Shown: positions 6,280 through 14,661 of the stretch, piece by piece
Numbering within the stretch: position 1 is the stretch's first letter
Layout: each line of letters opens with the position of its first letter
From: CBDCGW01 sp964430745
Lineage (GTDB): Bacteria > Acidobacteriota > UBA890
DNA length: 21,602 bases
Assembly: GCA_964430745.1 (NCBI GenBank)
Contig: CAYSHI010000360.1
Coordinates: 1 to 21,602 of the forward strand
Direction of reading: 5' to 3'
Notes under the pieces: generated by a model
Database searches by the model: none
Seen by the model: the letters and a program-made list of their open reading frames with translations, nothing else
What the model was told of the DNA's origin: nothing
Position numbers and translations under genes: made by a program

Positions 6280-7284
6280 ATGACCCCAACGCAACGCAAG
6301 GACTATTACGAGGTCCTCGGGGTGTCCGCAGATACCCCGGCCGACGAGATCAAGCGGTCGTATCGCAAGCTCGCACGCAAGCATCATCCGGACGTCAACC
6401 CGGGTGATGCGGAGGCCGAGGAACGCTTCAAAGAGATCGCCGAGGCGTACCACGTCCTCGGCGACGAGGAGCGTCGGGCAGCCTACGACAAGGGGCCCGA
6501 GCAGTTTGCGCAGGAATTCGACCTGAGCGATTTCTTCCAGCAGTTCGGTGGGGGAGGAGGGCGAGGCGGCGTTCATTTCAATGTCGACGGAATGGGCGAC
6601 ATCTTCGATATCTTCGGCGGACAAGCCGGCGGTGCCCAACGCGGAGGGCCGGCTGGGGGGTGGCCCGGAGGCGGCGGTCATGCCGGCGGAGCGGCCGGTC
6701 GGTGGCCCGGGGCGCAACCGGGCCGCGACGTGGAGGTGTCCCTGCCGCTCAGCTTCGAGGAAGCGATCAACGGCATCGAACGCACGGTCCGCTACCAGCG
6801 ACCCGCTGCAACGGCTGCCGGCGAGACGGTCTCCACCAAGGTCCGGATACCGGCCGGCGTCGAAGACGGCAAGAAGATCAGGGTCCGCGGCCGCGGGGAA
6901 CCGGGGCACGGCGGTGCTCCGGCGGGCAACCTCTACCTGCGTATCCAGGTCGCACCGCACCGGTTCTTCGAGCGCCGAGGCCCCGATCTTCATCTCGACC
7001 TGCCGATAACGGTGTACGAGGCCGGCTTGGGGGGTACTATTCGGGTTCCCACCCTGAACGGCAAGACCACCATCAAGCTCCCCGCGGGAACTCGCAACGG
7101 CCAGGTCATCCGCCTGACGGGAAAAGGAGCCCCGAACGCCGAGGGCGGCAAGAACGCCGACAAGGGCGACCTGTACATCACCGTTCGCATCGAGCTGCCC
7201 GAGCACCTCAGCGACGAGGGTAAGAAGTTGCTCGAGAGCTTTGCCAACGACCATCCGTACGATCCGCGCCACAACTTCGAATAG
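6280..7284 (+). CDS. DnaJ/CbpA-type J-domain co-chaperone (class B, no zinc finger)
   Basis: A 334-residue Hsp40 that stimulates DnaK ATPase and delivers substrates. The J domain (about 8-70) has the essential HPD at 36-38. A long Gly-rich region (about 88-150) contains two related GGWPG / GRWPGAQPG stretches. Two beta-barrel substrate-binding domains follow (about 155-320), with KVRIPAGVEDGKKIRVRG and IKLPAGTRNGQVIRLTG as their repeated cores. The four CxxCxGxG zinc motifs of canonical DnaJ are absent, so it is CbpA-like. A GGGGAG site (6263-6268) lies 11 bases upstream, and only 7 bases separate it from clpB. It may serve as the J-protein partner for ClpB/DnaK disaggregation; dnaK is not in the window. 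Confidence 0.93.
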   Translation: MTPTQRKDYYEVLGVSADTPADEIKRSYRKLARKHHPDVNPGDAEAEERFKEIAEAYHVLGDEERRAAYDKGPEQFAQEFDLSDFFQQFGGGGGRGGVHFNVDGMGDIFDIFGGQAGGAQRGGPAGGWPGGGGHAGGAAGRWPGAQPGRDVEVSLPLSFEEAINGIERTVRYQRPAATAAGETVSTKVRIPAGVEDGKKIRVRGRGEPGHGGAPAGNLYLRIQVAPHRFFERRGPDLHLDLPITVYEAGLGGTIRVPTLNGKTTIKLPAGTRNGQVIRLTGKGAPNAEGGKNADKGDLYITVRIELPEHLSDEGKKLLESFANDHPYDPRHNFE

Positions 7285-7301
7285 GCGCCGAGGACGATTC
7301 C

Positions 7302-9821
7302 ATGTCTGACATCCGCGATTCGAATCTCGCCGAGCTCGTGGGCGAGATCACCGACGTCGAAGCAGACGCCATCGAGGTCCCGGAGGAGCTCGCGGTGCTG
7401 CCGTTGCGCGGCAGCGTTCTGTTTCCCGGGATCGTCATGCCGTTGCTGGTCGCCAAGCCGTCGTCGGTGGAGCTGATCGAGACCGTGCGTGACGGGTCTC
7501 GGGCCTTTGCCGCGGTCGCGCTGCGCCCCGAAACGGGCGACGATCCCGACCCCGAGAGCCTTTTCGGCCGGGGCACGCTGGCGCGCATTCTCAAGATCCT
7601 CGAGCTCCCCAACGGCAAGCTGAACGTCATCGTCCAGGGGCTGGGGCGCCTCGACGCGAAGGTGATCGAGTCGAAGGAACCGTACTTCGTCGCCCGTGTC
7701 GCCCCCGTTTCCTCGATCCCTCCGCCCGCGGGAGAAGAGGTCGACGCGCTGGTGCTGAGCGTTCAACGTTTGCTGCAGCAGATCGTGAAACTGCCGACCA
7801 ACTTACCGCCGGAGGTGCAGGCGCTGGCGAGCGCTTCGAACGATCCCGGCGGCCTCACCGATCTGGTCGCCGCCCACCTGAACCTCGGCGTTGACGAGAA
7901 GCAGGAATTGCTGGAGACCGACGACGTCGAGGCGCGCCTCAAGCTCGTGGTTCGGCATCTGGTTCGCCAGGTGAAGCTGTTCGAGCTCTCCCAGAAGATC
8001 GAGACCGAGGTGCAGGACGAGATCGACAAGTCGCAACGCGAGTTCTACCTGCGGGAGCGGCTCCGTGCCATTCGCCGCGAGCTCGGCGAAGACGATGAAG
8101 GTCTCGCTGAGGTCGAAGATTTGATCCGGCGCATCGACGAAGCAAAGATGCCCGAAGAGGTCGACAAGGTGGCACGCACGGAGGTCGAGCGGCTGGGGCG
8201 TATGTCGCCGGCGGTGGCCGAGTACAACGTCCTGCGCACGTACATCGACTGGTTGCTGGACGTTCCCTGGGGCAAGACCACAGAGGACAACCTCGATATC
8301 GCGCAGGCGGAGGAGATCCTCGATGAGGATCACTACGACCTCGAGAAGGTCAAGAAGCGAATCCTGGAGTATCTCGCCGTCCGCAAGTTGAAGCCGGACA
8401 TGAAGGGGCCGATTCTCTGTTTCATCGGCCCTCCCGGGGTCGGCAAGACCTCGCTGGGGCGGTCGATTGCCCGGGCTCTCGGACGCGAGTTCGCCCGTAT
8501 CTCGCTCGGCGGTATCCACGACGAGGCGGAGATCCGCGGCCACCGGAGAACCTACGTCGGGGCGCTGCCGGGGAGAATCGTGCAAGGGTTGAAACGCGCC
8601 GGCACCATTAACCCGGTGTTCATGCTCGACGAGATCGACAAGCTGGGCAACGACTTCCGCGGCGACCCGTCCTCGGCGCTGCTCGAGGTGCTCGACCCGG
8701 AGCAGAACAACGCCTTCTCGGATCACTACCTCGAGGTCCCGGCGGATCTCTCGAAGGTTCTGTTCATCGCCACCGGCAACGTGCCGGAGCAGATCCCCGA
8801 CGCGCTGTACGACCGTATGGAAATCCTCGAGCTTCCGGGGTACACGGCCGAGGAAAAGACGCTGATCGCGCAGCGATTCCTGGTGCCCCGTCAGCTCGAC
8901 GAGCACGGACTGCGGAAGGAGCGACTCACTTTCGAGGACGACGCCATCGCTTCGATCGTGAGCAACTACACGGAAGAAGCCGGCGTGCGGGGCCTCGAGC
9001 GAAGCATAGCCGCCATCTGCAGAGCCGTCGCCCGCCAGGTAGCCGAGTTCCTCGATGCTTCGGCAAGCGACGAATCGGTAGGGCAGGGCGATACGGAAGC
9101 GGTGACGCCGGAAGACCTGCATGGGTTTCTCGGCCCGGTCAAGTACTTCAACGATGTGGCCGAGCGTACGGCGATACCCGGCGTCGCCACCGGACTTGCC
9201 TGGACGCCGTCGGGTGGCGACATCTTGTTCGTCGAAGCGACACGCATGCCGGGGAAGGGGAACCTCATCTTGACCGGGCAACTCGGCGACGTAATGAAGG
9301 AGTCCGCGCAGGCGGCCCTCTCCTATCTTCGAAGCCGAGCGGAGGATTTCGGCATCGCGGCGAAAACGTTCGAGAAGTCGGACCTTCACGTGCACGTTCC
9401 CGCCGGCGCCGTGCCCAAGGACGGCCCGTCGGCGGGCATCACGATGCTCGTTGCGCTGGCGTCCCTGCTGACCGGAAAGCCCGTCCATTCCGACCTCGCG
9501 CTGAGCGGCGAGATCACGCTTCGCGGCCTCGTCATGCCCGTGGGCGGCATCAAGAACAAGGTGCTCGCCGCGCGGAGAGCCGGCTTGAAACGGGTGGTGC
9601 TTCCGGCAAAGAACGAGAAGGACCTCGAAGAGGTGCCGGAGCAGGCCCTGGACGGCCTCGAGTTCACCTTCGTGAGCGAGATCGGCCAGGTACTCGACAT
9701 TGCGCTGGTCGGTGACGAGCCGGCGGCGACCGCGCGAGCCTCCAAGACGGCGGCACCGCGAGCGCGGAAGCGTCGTCGACCCACCGACAAACAGCCGCCG
9801 GCGCCGCAGCAGGGCTCATGA
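7302..9821 (+). CDS. lon: ATP-dependent protease Lon
   Basis: An 839-residue cytoplasmic AAA+ serine protease that degrades misfolded and regulatory proteins. The N-terminal LON domain begins at about residue 30 (LAVLPLRGSVLFPG) and is followed by a helical region. Walker A GPPGVGKT is at 376-383 and Walker B aspartate/glutamate at 443-444. The protease domain has the nucleophile Ser710 in KDGPSAGITM and the partner Lys753 in GGIKNKVLAA, the spacing of 43 seen in E. coli Lon (679/722). GAGGA (7290-7294) precedes the ATG by 7 bases. The last 30 or so residues form a basic, Pro/Ala-rich tail with RARKRRR that goes beyond the usual Lon end. The stop overlaps the next gene by 4 bases (ATGA). It sits in the clpB/J-protein operon. 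Confidence 0.97.
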   Translation: MSDIRDSNLAELVGEITDVEADAIEVPEELAVLPLRGSVLFPGIVMPLLVAKPSSVELIETVRDGSRAFAAVALRPETGDDPDPESLFGRGTLARILKILELPNGKLNVIVQGLGRLDAKVIESKEPYFVARVAPVSSIPPPAGEEVDALVLSVQRLLQQIVKLPTNLPPEVQALASASNDPGGLTDLVAAHLNLGVDEKQELLETDDVEARLKLVVRHLVRQVKLFELSQKIETEVQDEIDKSQREFYLRERLRAIRRELGEDDEGLAEVEDLIRRIDEAKMPEEVDKVARTEVERLGRMSPAVAEYNVLRTYIDWLLDVPWGKTTEDNLDIAQAEEILDEDHYDLEKVKKRILEYLAVRKLKPDMKGPILCFIGPPGVGKTSLGRSIARALGREFARISLGGIHDEAEIRGHRRTYVGALPGRIVQGLKRAGTINPVFMLDEIDKLGNDFRGDPSSALLEVLDPEQNNAFSDHYLEVPADLSKVLFIATGNVPEQIPDALYDRMEILELPGYTAEEKTLIAQRFLVPRQLDEHGLRKERLTFEDDAIASIVSNYTEEAGVRGLERSIAAICRAVARQVAEFLDASASDESVGQGDTEAVTPEDLHGFLGPVKYFNDVAERTAIPGVATGLAWTPSGGDILFVEATRMPGKGNLILTGQLGDVMKESAQAALSYLRSRAEDFGIAAKTFEKSDLHVHVPAGAVPKDGPSAGITMLVALASLLTGKPVHSDLALSGEITLRGLVMPVGGIKNKVLAARRAGLKRVVLPAKNEKDLEEVPEQALDGLEFTFVSEIGQVLDIALVGDEPAATARASKTAAPRARKRRRPTDKQPPAPQQGS

Positions 9822-10468
9822 CCAGCACGCGCGTCTGCCTGATCCGTCACGGAGTCACCGCGTCCAACCGCGAACGTCGATACATGGGGCGCTCAGGGGA
9901 AGGGCTCTCCGCGGACGGACGCTGGCAGGCGCGACAGCTCGCTCTCCGCATGAAGGACATGCCGCTGGCCGCGATCTACGCCAGTCCCTTGCGGCGCACC
10001 AAGGAAACCGCCGAGATCGTCGCCCAGCCGCACGCCCTGCGGGTGACCGCCGCGCCCGACTTCACCGAGCTCGACCTGCAGCGCTGGGAAGGCCTGACGG
10101 CCGCCGACATCCAATCCAAGGATCCGCACGAATGGACCCTCTGGTGCAGTGAGCCGCATCGAGTCCGGCTCGAAGGTATCGAGGCGCTCGACGACCTGAG
10201 CCGGCGTGTGCGGCGTGGCCTCGAGCGGTTGCTGCGGCAGCATTCGGGGGAGAGCGTCGCGGTCGTCACCCACGATGGTGTCGTGCGGGTCGCCGTGCTC
10301 GTAGCGCTGGGCATCGGCATCGAGCACTACCGCTCGATCCCGGTCGACAACACCGGGTTGACGGTCCTGGAGACGACGCCCGAACGAACCTACTTGCGCG
10401 CGCTCAACGACACCGGCCACATTGGCGAGGCGGTGCCGGTGGTCGTCGCCGGCCCGGCCGACCGATGA
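9818..10468 (+). CDS. Histidine phosphatase superfamily protein (phosphoglycerate mutase-like)
   Basis: A 216-residue cytoplasmic phosphatase. The phosphohistidine motif RHG is at 10-12 (His11 as nucleophile), with SPLRRTKETA at 56-65, the acid FTELDLQRWEG at 82-92 and the second catalytic His152 in VVTHDGVVR. LNDTGH near the end is typical of the GpmB/CobC-type branch. The substrate cannot be told from sequence; such proteins act on sugar phosphates, alpha-ribazole phosphate or other phosphomonoesters. It overlaps both lon and the RsbU-like gene by 4 bases, so it is translated with them. No cobalamin genes are nearby, so a CobC role has no support here. Confidence 0.88.
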   Translation: MTSTRVCLIRHGVTASNRERRYMGRSGEGLSADGRWQARQLALRMKDMPLAAIYASPLRRTKETAEIVAQPHALRVTAAPDFTELDLQRWEGLTAADIQSKDPHEWTLWCSEPHRVRLEGIEALDDLSRRVRRGLERLLRQHSGESVAVVTHDGVVRVAVLVALGIGIEHYRSIPVDNTGLTVLETTPERTYLRALNDTGHIGEAVPVVVAGPADR

Positions 10469-12249
10469 GCCGTCGCACCCGCAGCCGCGATGGCGCCATG
10501 CTCGCGATCGCGCAGGCTCTGAATGCCTCGCTGACGCTGGAGGCGGCCGTCGAGCAGGTTCTCGAGCTGATCGGCGAGACCATCGGCGCGGACGCCGTGT
10601 CGGTGTTCGTCCGCGACGCCGAATCCGAGGGCAGCATGGATCTGCAGGTGTCTTTCGCCCGGCGCGGCGGCTCGGTGCAACACGGTGTCGCGTCGATCGC
10701 GCTCGGGTTGAGCGGGCTGGTGTTGAGCACCGGAAAGGCCGTGCTCGTCGACGATGTGGCGCGTGAGCCGCGTTTCGAGGGCAAGCTCGACGCCCAGTTC
10801 GGCACCAACACGCGCTCCCTGATCGCCGTACCCATGCGCCGGCGGGAACGGTTGCGGGGCCTGATCGAGGCCATCCGCGAGCGCCCGGAACCCTTCGGCA
10901 AATCCGACCTGGAGTTCCTCTCCGGTGTGGCGCACGAGCTCGCGGTTGCCGTCGAAAACGGGCTCCTCGTGCGGCGACTGCAGGAGGAGGTCCGCGAGCG
11001 CGAGATCCTCCTCGATGCTGCCCGGGCGGTCAGCGGCAAGCTCGACCTCGATCAGGTGATGGCTACCCTGTTGACAACACTCGACAAGGTCGTTCCCTAC
11101 GATGCGGTGGGCGTCTATCTGCTCGATCGGAAGTCGGGTTCGCTAATGGACATTCAGCATCGCGGCTATCCGCCGGGTGCCGCCGCCCTGCTGAGAGAGC
11201 GCCCCGGCAAAGGAATTACCGGTTGGGCCGCGAAGAACCGCCAGAGCGTGAACGCAGGCGATGTTCGCGAGGATCCGCGCTACATCGAAGCTCGCCCTTC
11301 GACGCTCTCCGAGGTGGCCGTCCCCATCATTCGCGACGACGATGTCATCGGCGTGATCACCGTCGAATCCGACGAGCTGAAAGCGTTCAGCGATCGTCAG
11401 GTCGTGTTGCTCGAGATCTTCGCCGAGCACGTCGCCTCGGCGATAACCAACGCGCGACTGCATGAGAGAGAACGGGAACGCGCCCGGCTCGACTACGAGA
11501 TCGAGTTGGCGCGGCAGATCCAGTCCGCCGCGCTACCGTCCCGCAGCCTCAACGGCGACAACTACGAGGCTGCCGGGGTGAATGTGGCTTCCAACGTCGT
11601 CGGCGGCGACTACTTCGACTATTTCGTGCGCGAGGACGGGCAGGTGGGACTCGCTCTGGTTGACGTCTCGGGCCACGGTGTATCCGCCGCCCTGTTGATG
11701 CAGGCGGTCCGCAGCGGCATCAGATTGAGTGTCGATTCGAACCGTTCCCCCGCGAAGCTTTGCGCCTGGATCTCGAGGCTGCTGTACGAATCGACGCCGA
11801 CCAACCAGTTCGTCGCCACCGTGCTGGCGCGGCTCGACCCGCAGACGGGCCGGCTCGTGTACTGCAACGGCGGGCATGTGCCGCCGTTCCGACTCAGCGC
11901 CGAGGGCGACGAGTTCCTGCAAAGCTCCGGACTCATCCTGGGAGCCTTCGAGGACTCTCAGCTCACGAACATGGACCTTCAACTCGAGCCGGGGGACATC
12001 GTCGTCTTCTACACCGACGGCCTCACCGAGTTGACCAACCGCAACGGCGAAGACTTCGGTGTCGAGCGCCTCAGCGAGACCGTCAGGGCGTATCGGAGCG
12101 AGCCCCTCGAGAAGATCATCCGAAAGGTGCGGAGTCGCGCACGGAAATTCCGGGGCAAGGCGACACGCGACGACGACGTCACGCTGATGTTGTTGCGCTG
12201 GCACGGGCCACCCGGCACTCCCGCGGCTGGTCCGATTGACTCCGACTGA
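10465..12249 (+). CDS. GAF-GAF-PP2C (RsbU/SpoIIE-type) serine phosphatase
   Basis: A 594-residue soluble signalling protein. GAF domain 1 spans about 20-165 and GAF domain 2 about 185-335. A charged helical linker (RLHERERERARLDYEIE, from 331) leads to a PP2C/SpoIIE domain from about 350. The metal-binding motifs are present: GGDYFD at 380-385, DVSGHG at 400-405, YTDG at 516-519 and DDDVT at 569-573. The motif LARQIQSAALP before the catalytic domain is typical of RsbU. Such enzymes dephosphorylate STAS anti-anti-sigma proteins and so release a sigma factor under stress. No STAS protein, RsbW-like kinase or sigma gene lies in the window, so its partner is elsewhere. The ATGA overlap with the histidine phosphatase gene places it in the clpB-lon operon. 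The GAF ligands are unknown; no receiver or membrane domain is seen. Confidence 0.93.
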   Translation: MSRRTRSRDGAMLAIAQALNASLTLEAAVEQVLELIGETIGADAVSVFVRDAESEGSMDLQVSFARRGGSVQHGVASIALGLSGLVLSTGKAVLVDDVAREPRFEGKLDAQFGTNTRSLIAVPMRRRERLRGLIEAIRERPEPFGKSDLEFLSGVAHELAVAVENGLLVRRLQEEVREREILLDAARAVSGKLDLDQVMATLLTTLDKVVPYDAVGVYLLDRKSGSLMDIQHRGYPPGAAALLRERPGKGITGWAAKNRQSVNAGDVREDPRYIEARPSTLSEVAVPIIRDDDVIGVITVESDELKAFSDRQVVLLEIFAEHVASAITNARLHERERERARLDYEIELARQIQSAALPSRSLNGDNYEAAGVNVASNVVGGDYFDYFVREDGQVGLALVDVSGHGVSAALLMQAVRSGIRLSVDSNRSPAKLCAWISRLLYESTPTNQFVATVLARLDPQTGRLVYCNGGHVPPFRLSAEGDEFLQSSGLILGAFEDSQLTNMDLQLEPGDIVVFYTDGLTELTNRNGEDFGVERLSETVRAYRSEPLEKIIRKVRSRARKFRGKATRDDDVTLMLLRWHGPPGTPAAGPIDSD

Positions 12250-12264
12250 CCTCCGGGCTGCGCG

Positions 12265-12918
12265 ATGACGGCGACGATCGGATCAGGACACGACGGTAGT
12301 TTGGCGCCGAAGCCGGCCGAGCAGCTCGCGGCTGCTGCGAGAGCCATCGAATCCGGCGAGGTGGCGGCGTTTCCCACCGAGACCTACTACGGCCTGGGGG
12401 CCGACCCGCGCAATCCGGAAGCCCTTCGGAAGATTCTGCGCATCAAGGGCCGCAGCGCCGCCGACAAGCCCCTCCTGCTGCTGGCCGCGTCGCTCGAACA
12501 GGTAGCCCCTTGGATCAGCGACTTCCCGCGCGATTTCGACCTTCTCGCGGCCCGCTTCTGGCCAGGCCCCCTGACGCTCGTGCTTCCCTCGGTCGCCGGC
12601 CTGGCAGCCGAGCTGCTTGGTCCCGGCGGTGGGGTCGCCGTTCGCGTTTGCGCGCACCCTCTCGCGCGGGAGCTGATGCTGTTGTCCGGCACCGCCATCA
12701 CGGGCACCTCGGCGAACCGAGCGGGAATGCCGCCGTGTGCCGACGCGCAGACGGTCGAGGTTGAGCTCGGAGACCGCCTCGCGGCGATCGTCGACGGCGG
12801 CCCGACCCCCGGTGGTCAGCCTTCGACACTTCTGGATTTGTGTGGTCCCCAGCCGCGCCTGCTGCGCAGCGGAGCGGTTTCGGAGGCAGCGCTCCGCACA
12901 ATCGTGAGACTGGTATAA
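12265..12918 (+). CDS. tsaC: L-threonylcarbamoyladenylate synthase, TsaC/YrdC family
   Basis: A 217-residue enzyme that makes threonylcarbamoyl-AMP from threonine, bicarbonate and ATP, the first step of t6A37 formation in ANN-decoding tRNAs. The YrdC fold is shown by FPTETYYGLG (36-45), the KGR motif at 61-63 with DKPL following, WPGPLTLVL at 99-107 and TSAN at 148-151, which provides the conserved Ser/Asn. It is the short TsaC type without the Sua5 C-terminal domain. The partners TsaB, TsaD and TsaE are not in the window. It starts 15 bases after the phosphatase gene, so it is probably the last gene of the long operon. Its TAA stop lies inside a TATAAT hexamer that may serve miaB. Confidence 0.93.
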   Translation: MTATIGSGHDGSLAPKPAEQLAAAARAIESGEVAAFPTETYYGLGADPRNPEALRKILRIKGRSAADKPLLLLAASLEQVAPWISDFPRDFDLLAARFWPGPLTLVLPSVAGLAAELLGPGGGVAVRVCAHPLARELMLLSGTAITGTSANRAGMPPCADAQTVEVELGDRLAAIVDGGPTPGGQPSTLLDLCGPQPRLLRSGAVSEAALRTIVRLV

Positions 12919-12919
12919 T
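12914..12919 (+). promoter_or_regulatory. Consensus -10 TATAAT overlapping the tsaC stop, possible miaB promoter
   Basis: A perfect TATAAT at 12914-12919 contains the tsaC TAA stop (12916-12918). No recognisable -35 lies 16-18 bases upstream and there is no TG extension, so its strength is doubtful. A start near 12926 would begin at the hairpin 12925-12946. Confidence 0.35.
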
Positions 12920-12924
12920 CCGCC

Positions 12925-12946
12925 GGTCCCGCCCGCGCGCGGGACC
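12925..12946 (+). repeat. 8-bp perfect hairpin between tsaC and miaB
   Basis: GGTCCCGC (12925-12932) pairs perfectly with GCGGGACC (12939-12946) around a 6-base loop CCGCGC. No T-run follows, so it is not a canonical intrinsic terminator. It could attenuate read-through from tsaC, or cap the 5' end of a miaB transcript started from the adjacent TATAAT. Confidence 0.5.
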
Positions 12947-12972
12947 CGACCTTCCCGCGCCCCCGTCCAGCG

Positions 12973-14400
12973 ATGCCCGACAACGACAACGCCGTCCTGA
13001 GCACCTGCGAGGCTCCGCGCACTCCCGCGGTCGATGTCGAGGTGCGAGGTCGCTACTGGATCCGCACATACGGCTGCCAGATGAACGTGCACGACTCGGA
13101 GATCTACGCGGGGCAGATGAGGAAATTGGGACTTCTCGCGGCAGCTACCCCCGAGGAGGCCGACATCGTCCTGGTAAACACCTGCAGCGTTCGCGAGAAG
13201 GCCGAGGACAAGCTGTTTTCGGAGCTCGGCCGGTTGCGGCCCCTCAAGGATGCCGACGGACAACGTGTACGCGAGGGCAAGCAACCCGTGCGCATCGGCG
13301 TGACCGGGTGTATCGCCCAGCAACGCGGCGAAGAGATCATACGCCGGGAAGGATCCGTCGACTTCGTCCTCGGAACGCGGGCGCTGCGTGCGTTGCCCGG
13401 CGTCCTCGATTCGCTCGAGCAGGGGCAGGGGGCCCAGGTCGTAACCGAGGACTTCATCGACTTCGATGCCGCGGACGCCGACCGAGAAGATCAGGTGAAA
13501 GCGTTTGTCACCATCATGGAAGGCTGCAACAACTACTGTTCCTTCTGTATCGTTCCCTCGACCCGCGGCCTCGAGGTCTACCGCAGCGCCGAAGACATCA
13601 TCGACGAAGTTCGCGGGCTGAGCATCCGCGGTTATCGCGAGGTGACGTTGCTGGGACAAAACGTCAATTCCTGGCGGGATAACGCGACAGGCCTCGATTT
13701 TCCGGGCCTCCTCACTCGACTCGATGACGCTTTGGGCGACATGGCGTCAAGCGGGGTGTCCCGCATCCGTTTTCTCACGTCTCATCCGAAAGACCTGTCG
13801 CCGGCGCTCATCGAAGCGATGGCCGGGCGCAACACCATCGCCAAGCACCTGCACTTGCCCGTGCAGTCGGGCTCGGACCGGATCTTGCGCCAGATGAACC
13901 GCCACTACACACGTGACGGTTATCTGGATCTGGTCAAACGACTACGCGACAGGGTGCCCCACGTGGGCCTCTCCACCGATCTGATCGTGGGCTTCCCGGG
14001 TGAGACCGAAGAAGACTTCGCCAAGACCATCGAGCTCGTGCGCGCCGTGCAATACGACGCCTTCTTTTCGTTCGAGTACTCGCCGCGTCCGGACACCGCC
14101 GCGTTGATGTACGAGGATACGCTCGATGCCGATACCAAACGCCGCCGCCTGATCGAGTTGCAGGGTCTTCAGAGCGGTATCCAGCGGAGCAAGAATCTCG
14201 CGTTGTGCGGCCGTACGTTGGAGGTCCTCGTCGATGGCTACAGCAAGCGGACGGACGACGACGTTAGCGGACGGACGAGCTCCCACCACATCGTCAATTT
14301 CGCGGGCTCCGGTGACTTGATCGGTCGCCTCGTCGATGTCGAGATCACCCGCGCGGCCGCGCGCAGCCTGTACGGCGTGCTCCGCAGCGAGCCGCGCTGA
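12973..14400 (+). CDS. miaB: tRNA-2-methylthio-N6-dimethylallyladenosine synthase MiaB
   Basis: A 475-residue radical SAM methylthiotransferase that adds the 2-methylthio group to i6A37. The UPF0004 domain carries the auxiliary cluster cysteines Cys35 (TYGCQMN), Cys71 (NTCSVR) and Cys113 (TGCIAQ). The radical SAM cluster is CNNYCSFC at 185-192. LLGQNVNSW and HLPVQSGS are MiaB-type signatures, and a TRAM domain occupies about 405-470. The stretch after the SAM cysteines reads VPSTRGLEVYR, slightly off the usual VPYTRG-x-E-x-SR, but the other signatures favour MiaB over RimO or MtaB. A 54-base gap with a TATAAT and a hairpin separates it from tsaC. No clear ribosome binding site precedes the ATG. 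The BFN gene lies downstream after 261 bases. Confidence 0.94.
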   Translation: MPDNDNAVLSTCEAPRTPAVDVEVRGRYWIRTYGCQMNVHDSEIYAGQMRKLGLLAAATPEEADIVLVNTCSVREKAEDKLFSELGRLRPLKDADGQRVREGKQPVRIGVTGCIAQQRGEEIIRREGSVDFVLGTRALRALPGVLDSLEQGQGAQVVTEDFIDFDAADADREDQVKAFVTIMEGCNNYCSFCIVPSTRGLEVYRSAEDIIDEVRGLSIRGYREVTLLGQNVNSWRDNATGLDFPGLLTRLDDALGDMASSGVSRIRFLTSHPKDLSPALIEAMAGRNTIAKHLHLPVQSGSDRILRQMNRHYTRDGYLDLVKRLRDRVPHVGLSTDLIVGFPGETEEDFAKTIELVRAVQYDAFFSFEYSPRPDTAALMYEDTLDADTKRRRLIELQGLQSGIQRSKNLALCGRTLEVLVDGYSKRTDDDVSGRTSSHHIVNFAGSGDLIGRLVDVEITRAAARSLYGVLRSEPR

Positions 14401-14487
14401 GATCCGCGCGAAGCGAAGCCGCTGGATTCCACGGAAATATCGGCGGAGCGACTCGACGAAAACCTCGTCCCCCACGTTCCCGCCACG

Positions 14488-14504
14488 CCGCGACCGAATC
14501 GCGG
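14488..14504. repeat. Small hairpin in the miaB/BFN spacer
   Basis: CCGCGA (14488-14493) and TCGCGG (14499-14504) form a perfect 6-bp stem with a CCGAA loop, about 90 bases after the miaB stop and without a T-run. It may help terminate miaB transcription. Apart from this and the promoter at 14603-14631, nothing supportable is seen in 14401-14661; open frames there look like chance. Confidence 0.3.
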
Positions 14505-14602
14505 AAGAACCGCAGCGGGCCTGGTTTTCGCTCCCGGAGCGCCGTCCAATCCGCCGCACAACGCGGTCGAAGCGGTAAAATGCCGCCCGGAGAATTGCCT
14601 CC

Positions 14603-14631
14603 TTGACCGCCCCCGTGGCCGCACCTATAGT
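14603..14631 (+). promoter_or_regulatory. Sigma70-type promoter of the BFN gene
   Basis: TTGACC (14603-14608) and TATAGT (14626-14631) are separated by exactly 17 bases. Each differs from consensus at one position. The predicted start near 14638 gives a leader of about 24 bases that includes the AGAGGA ribosome binding site. This is the best promoter match in the window. Confidence 0.75.
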
Positions 14632-14661
14632 CGAATGAACCGCCCATGCAGAGGATGACGT

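Noticed and set aside
4947..6299. Long minus-strand open frame (450 codons) opposite clpB
   Set aside because: It is antisense to the conserved NBD2 half of clpB, encodes no recognisable domain, and is expected from GC-rich codon bias.
7803..9488. Minus-strand open frame of 561 codons opposite lon
   Set aside because: Antisense to conserved Lon sequence with no family signature; a shadow of third-position GC bias.
14401..14661. Small open frames on both strands in the miaB/BFN spacer
   Set aside because: Arg/Ser/Pro-rich compositions typical of chance frames in GC-rich DNA, with no ribosome binding sites; the promoter and a hairpin are the only supported features.
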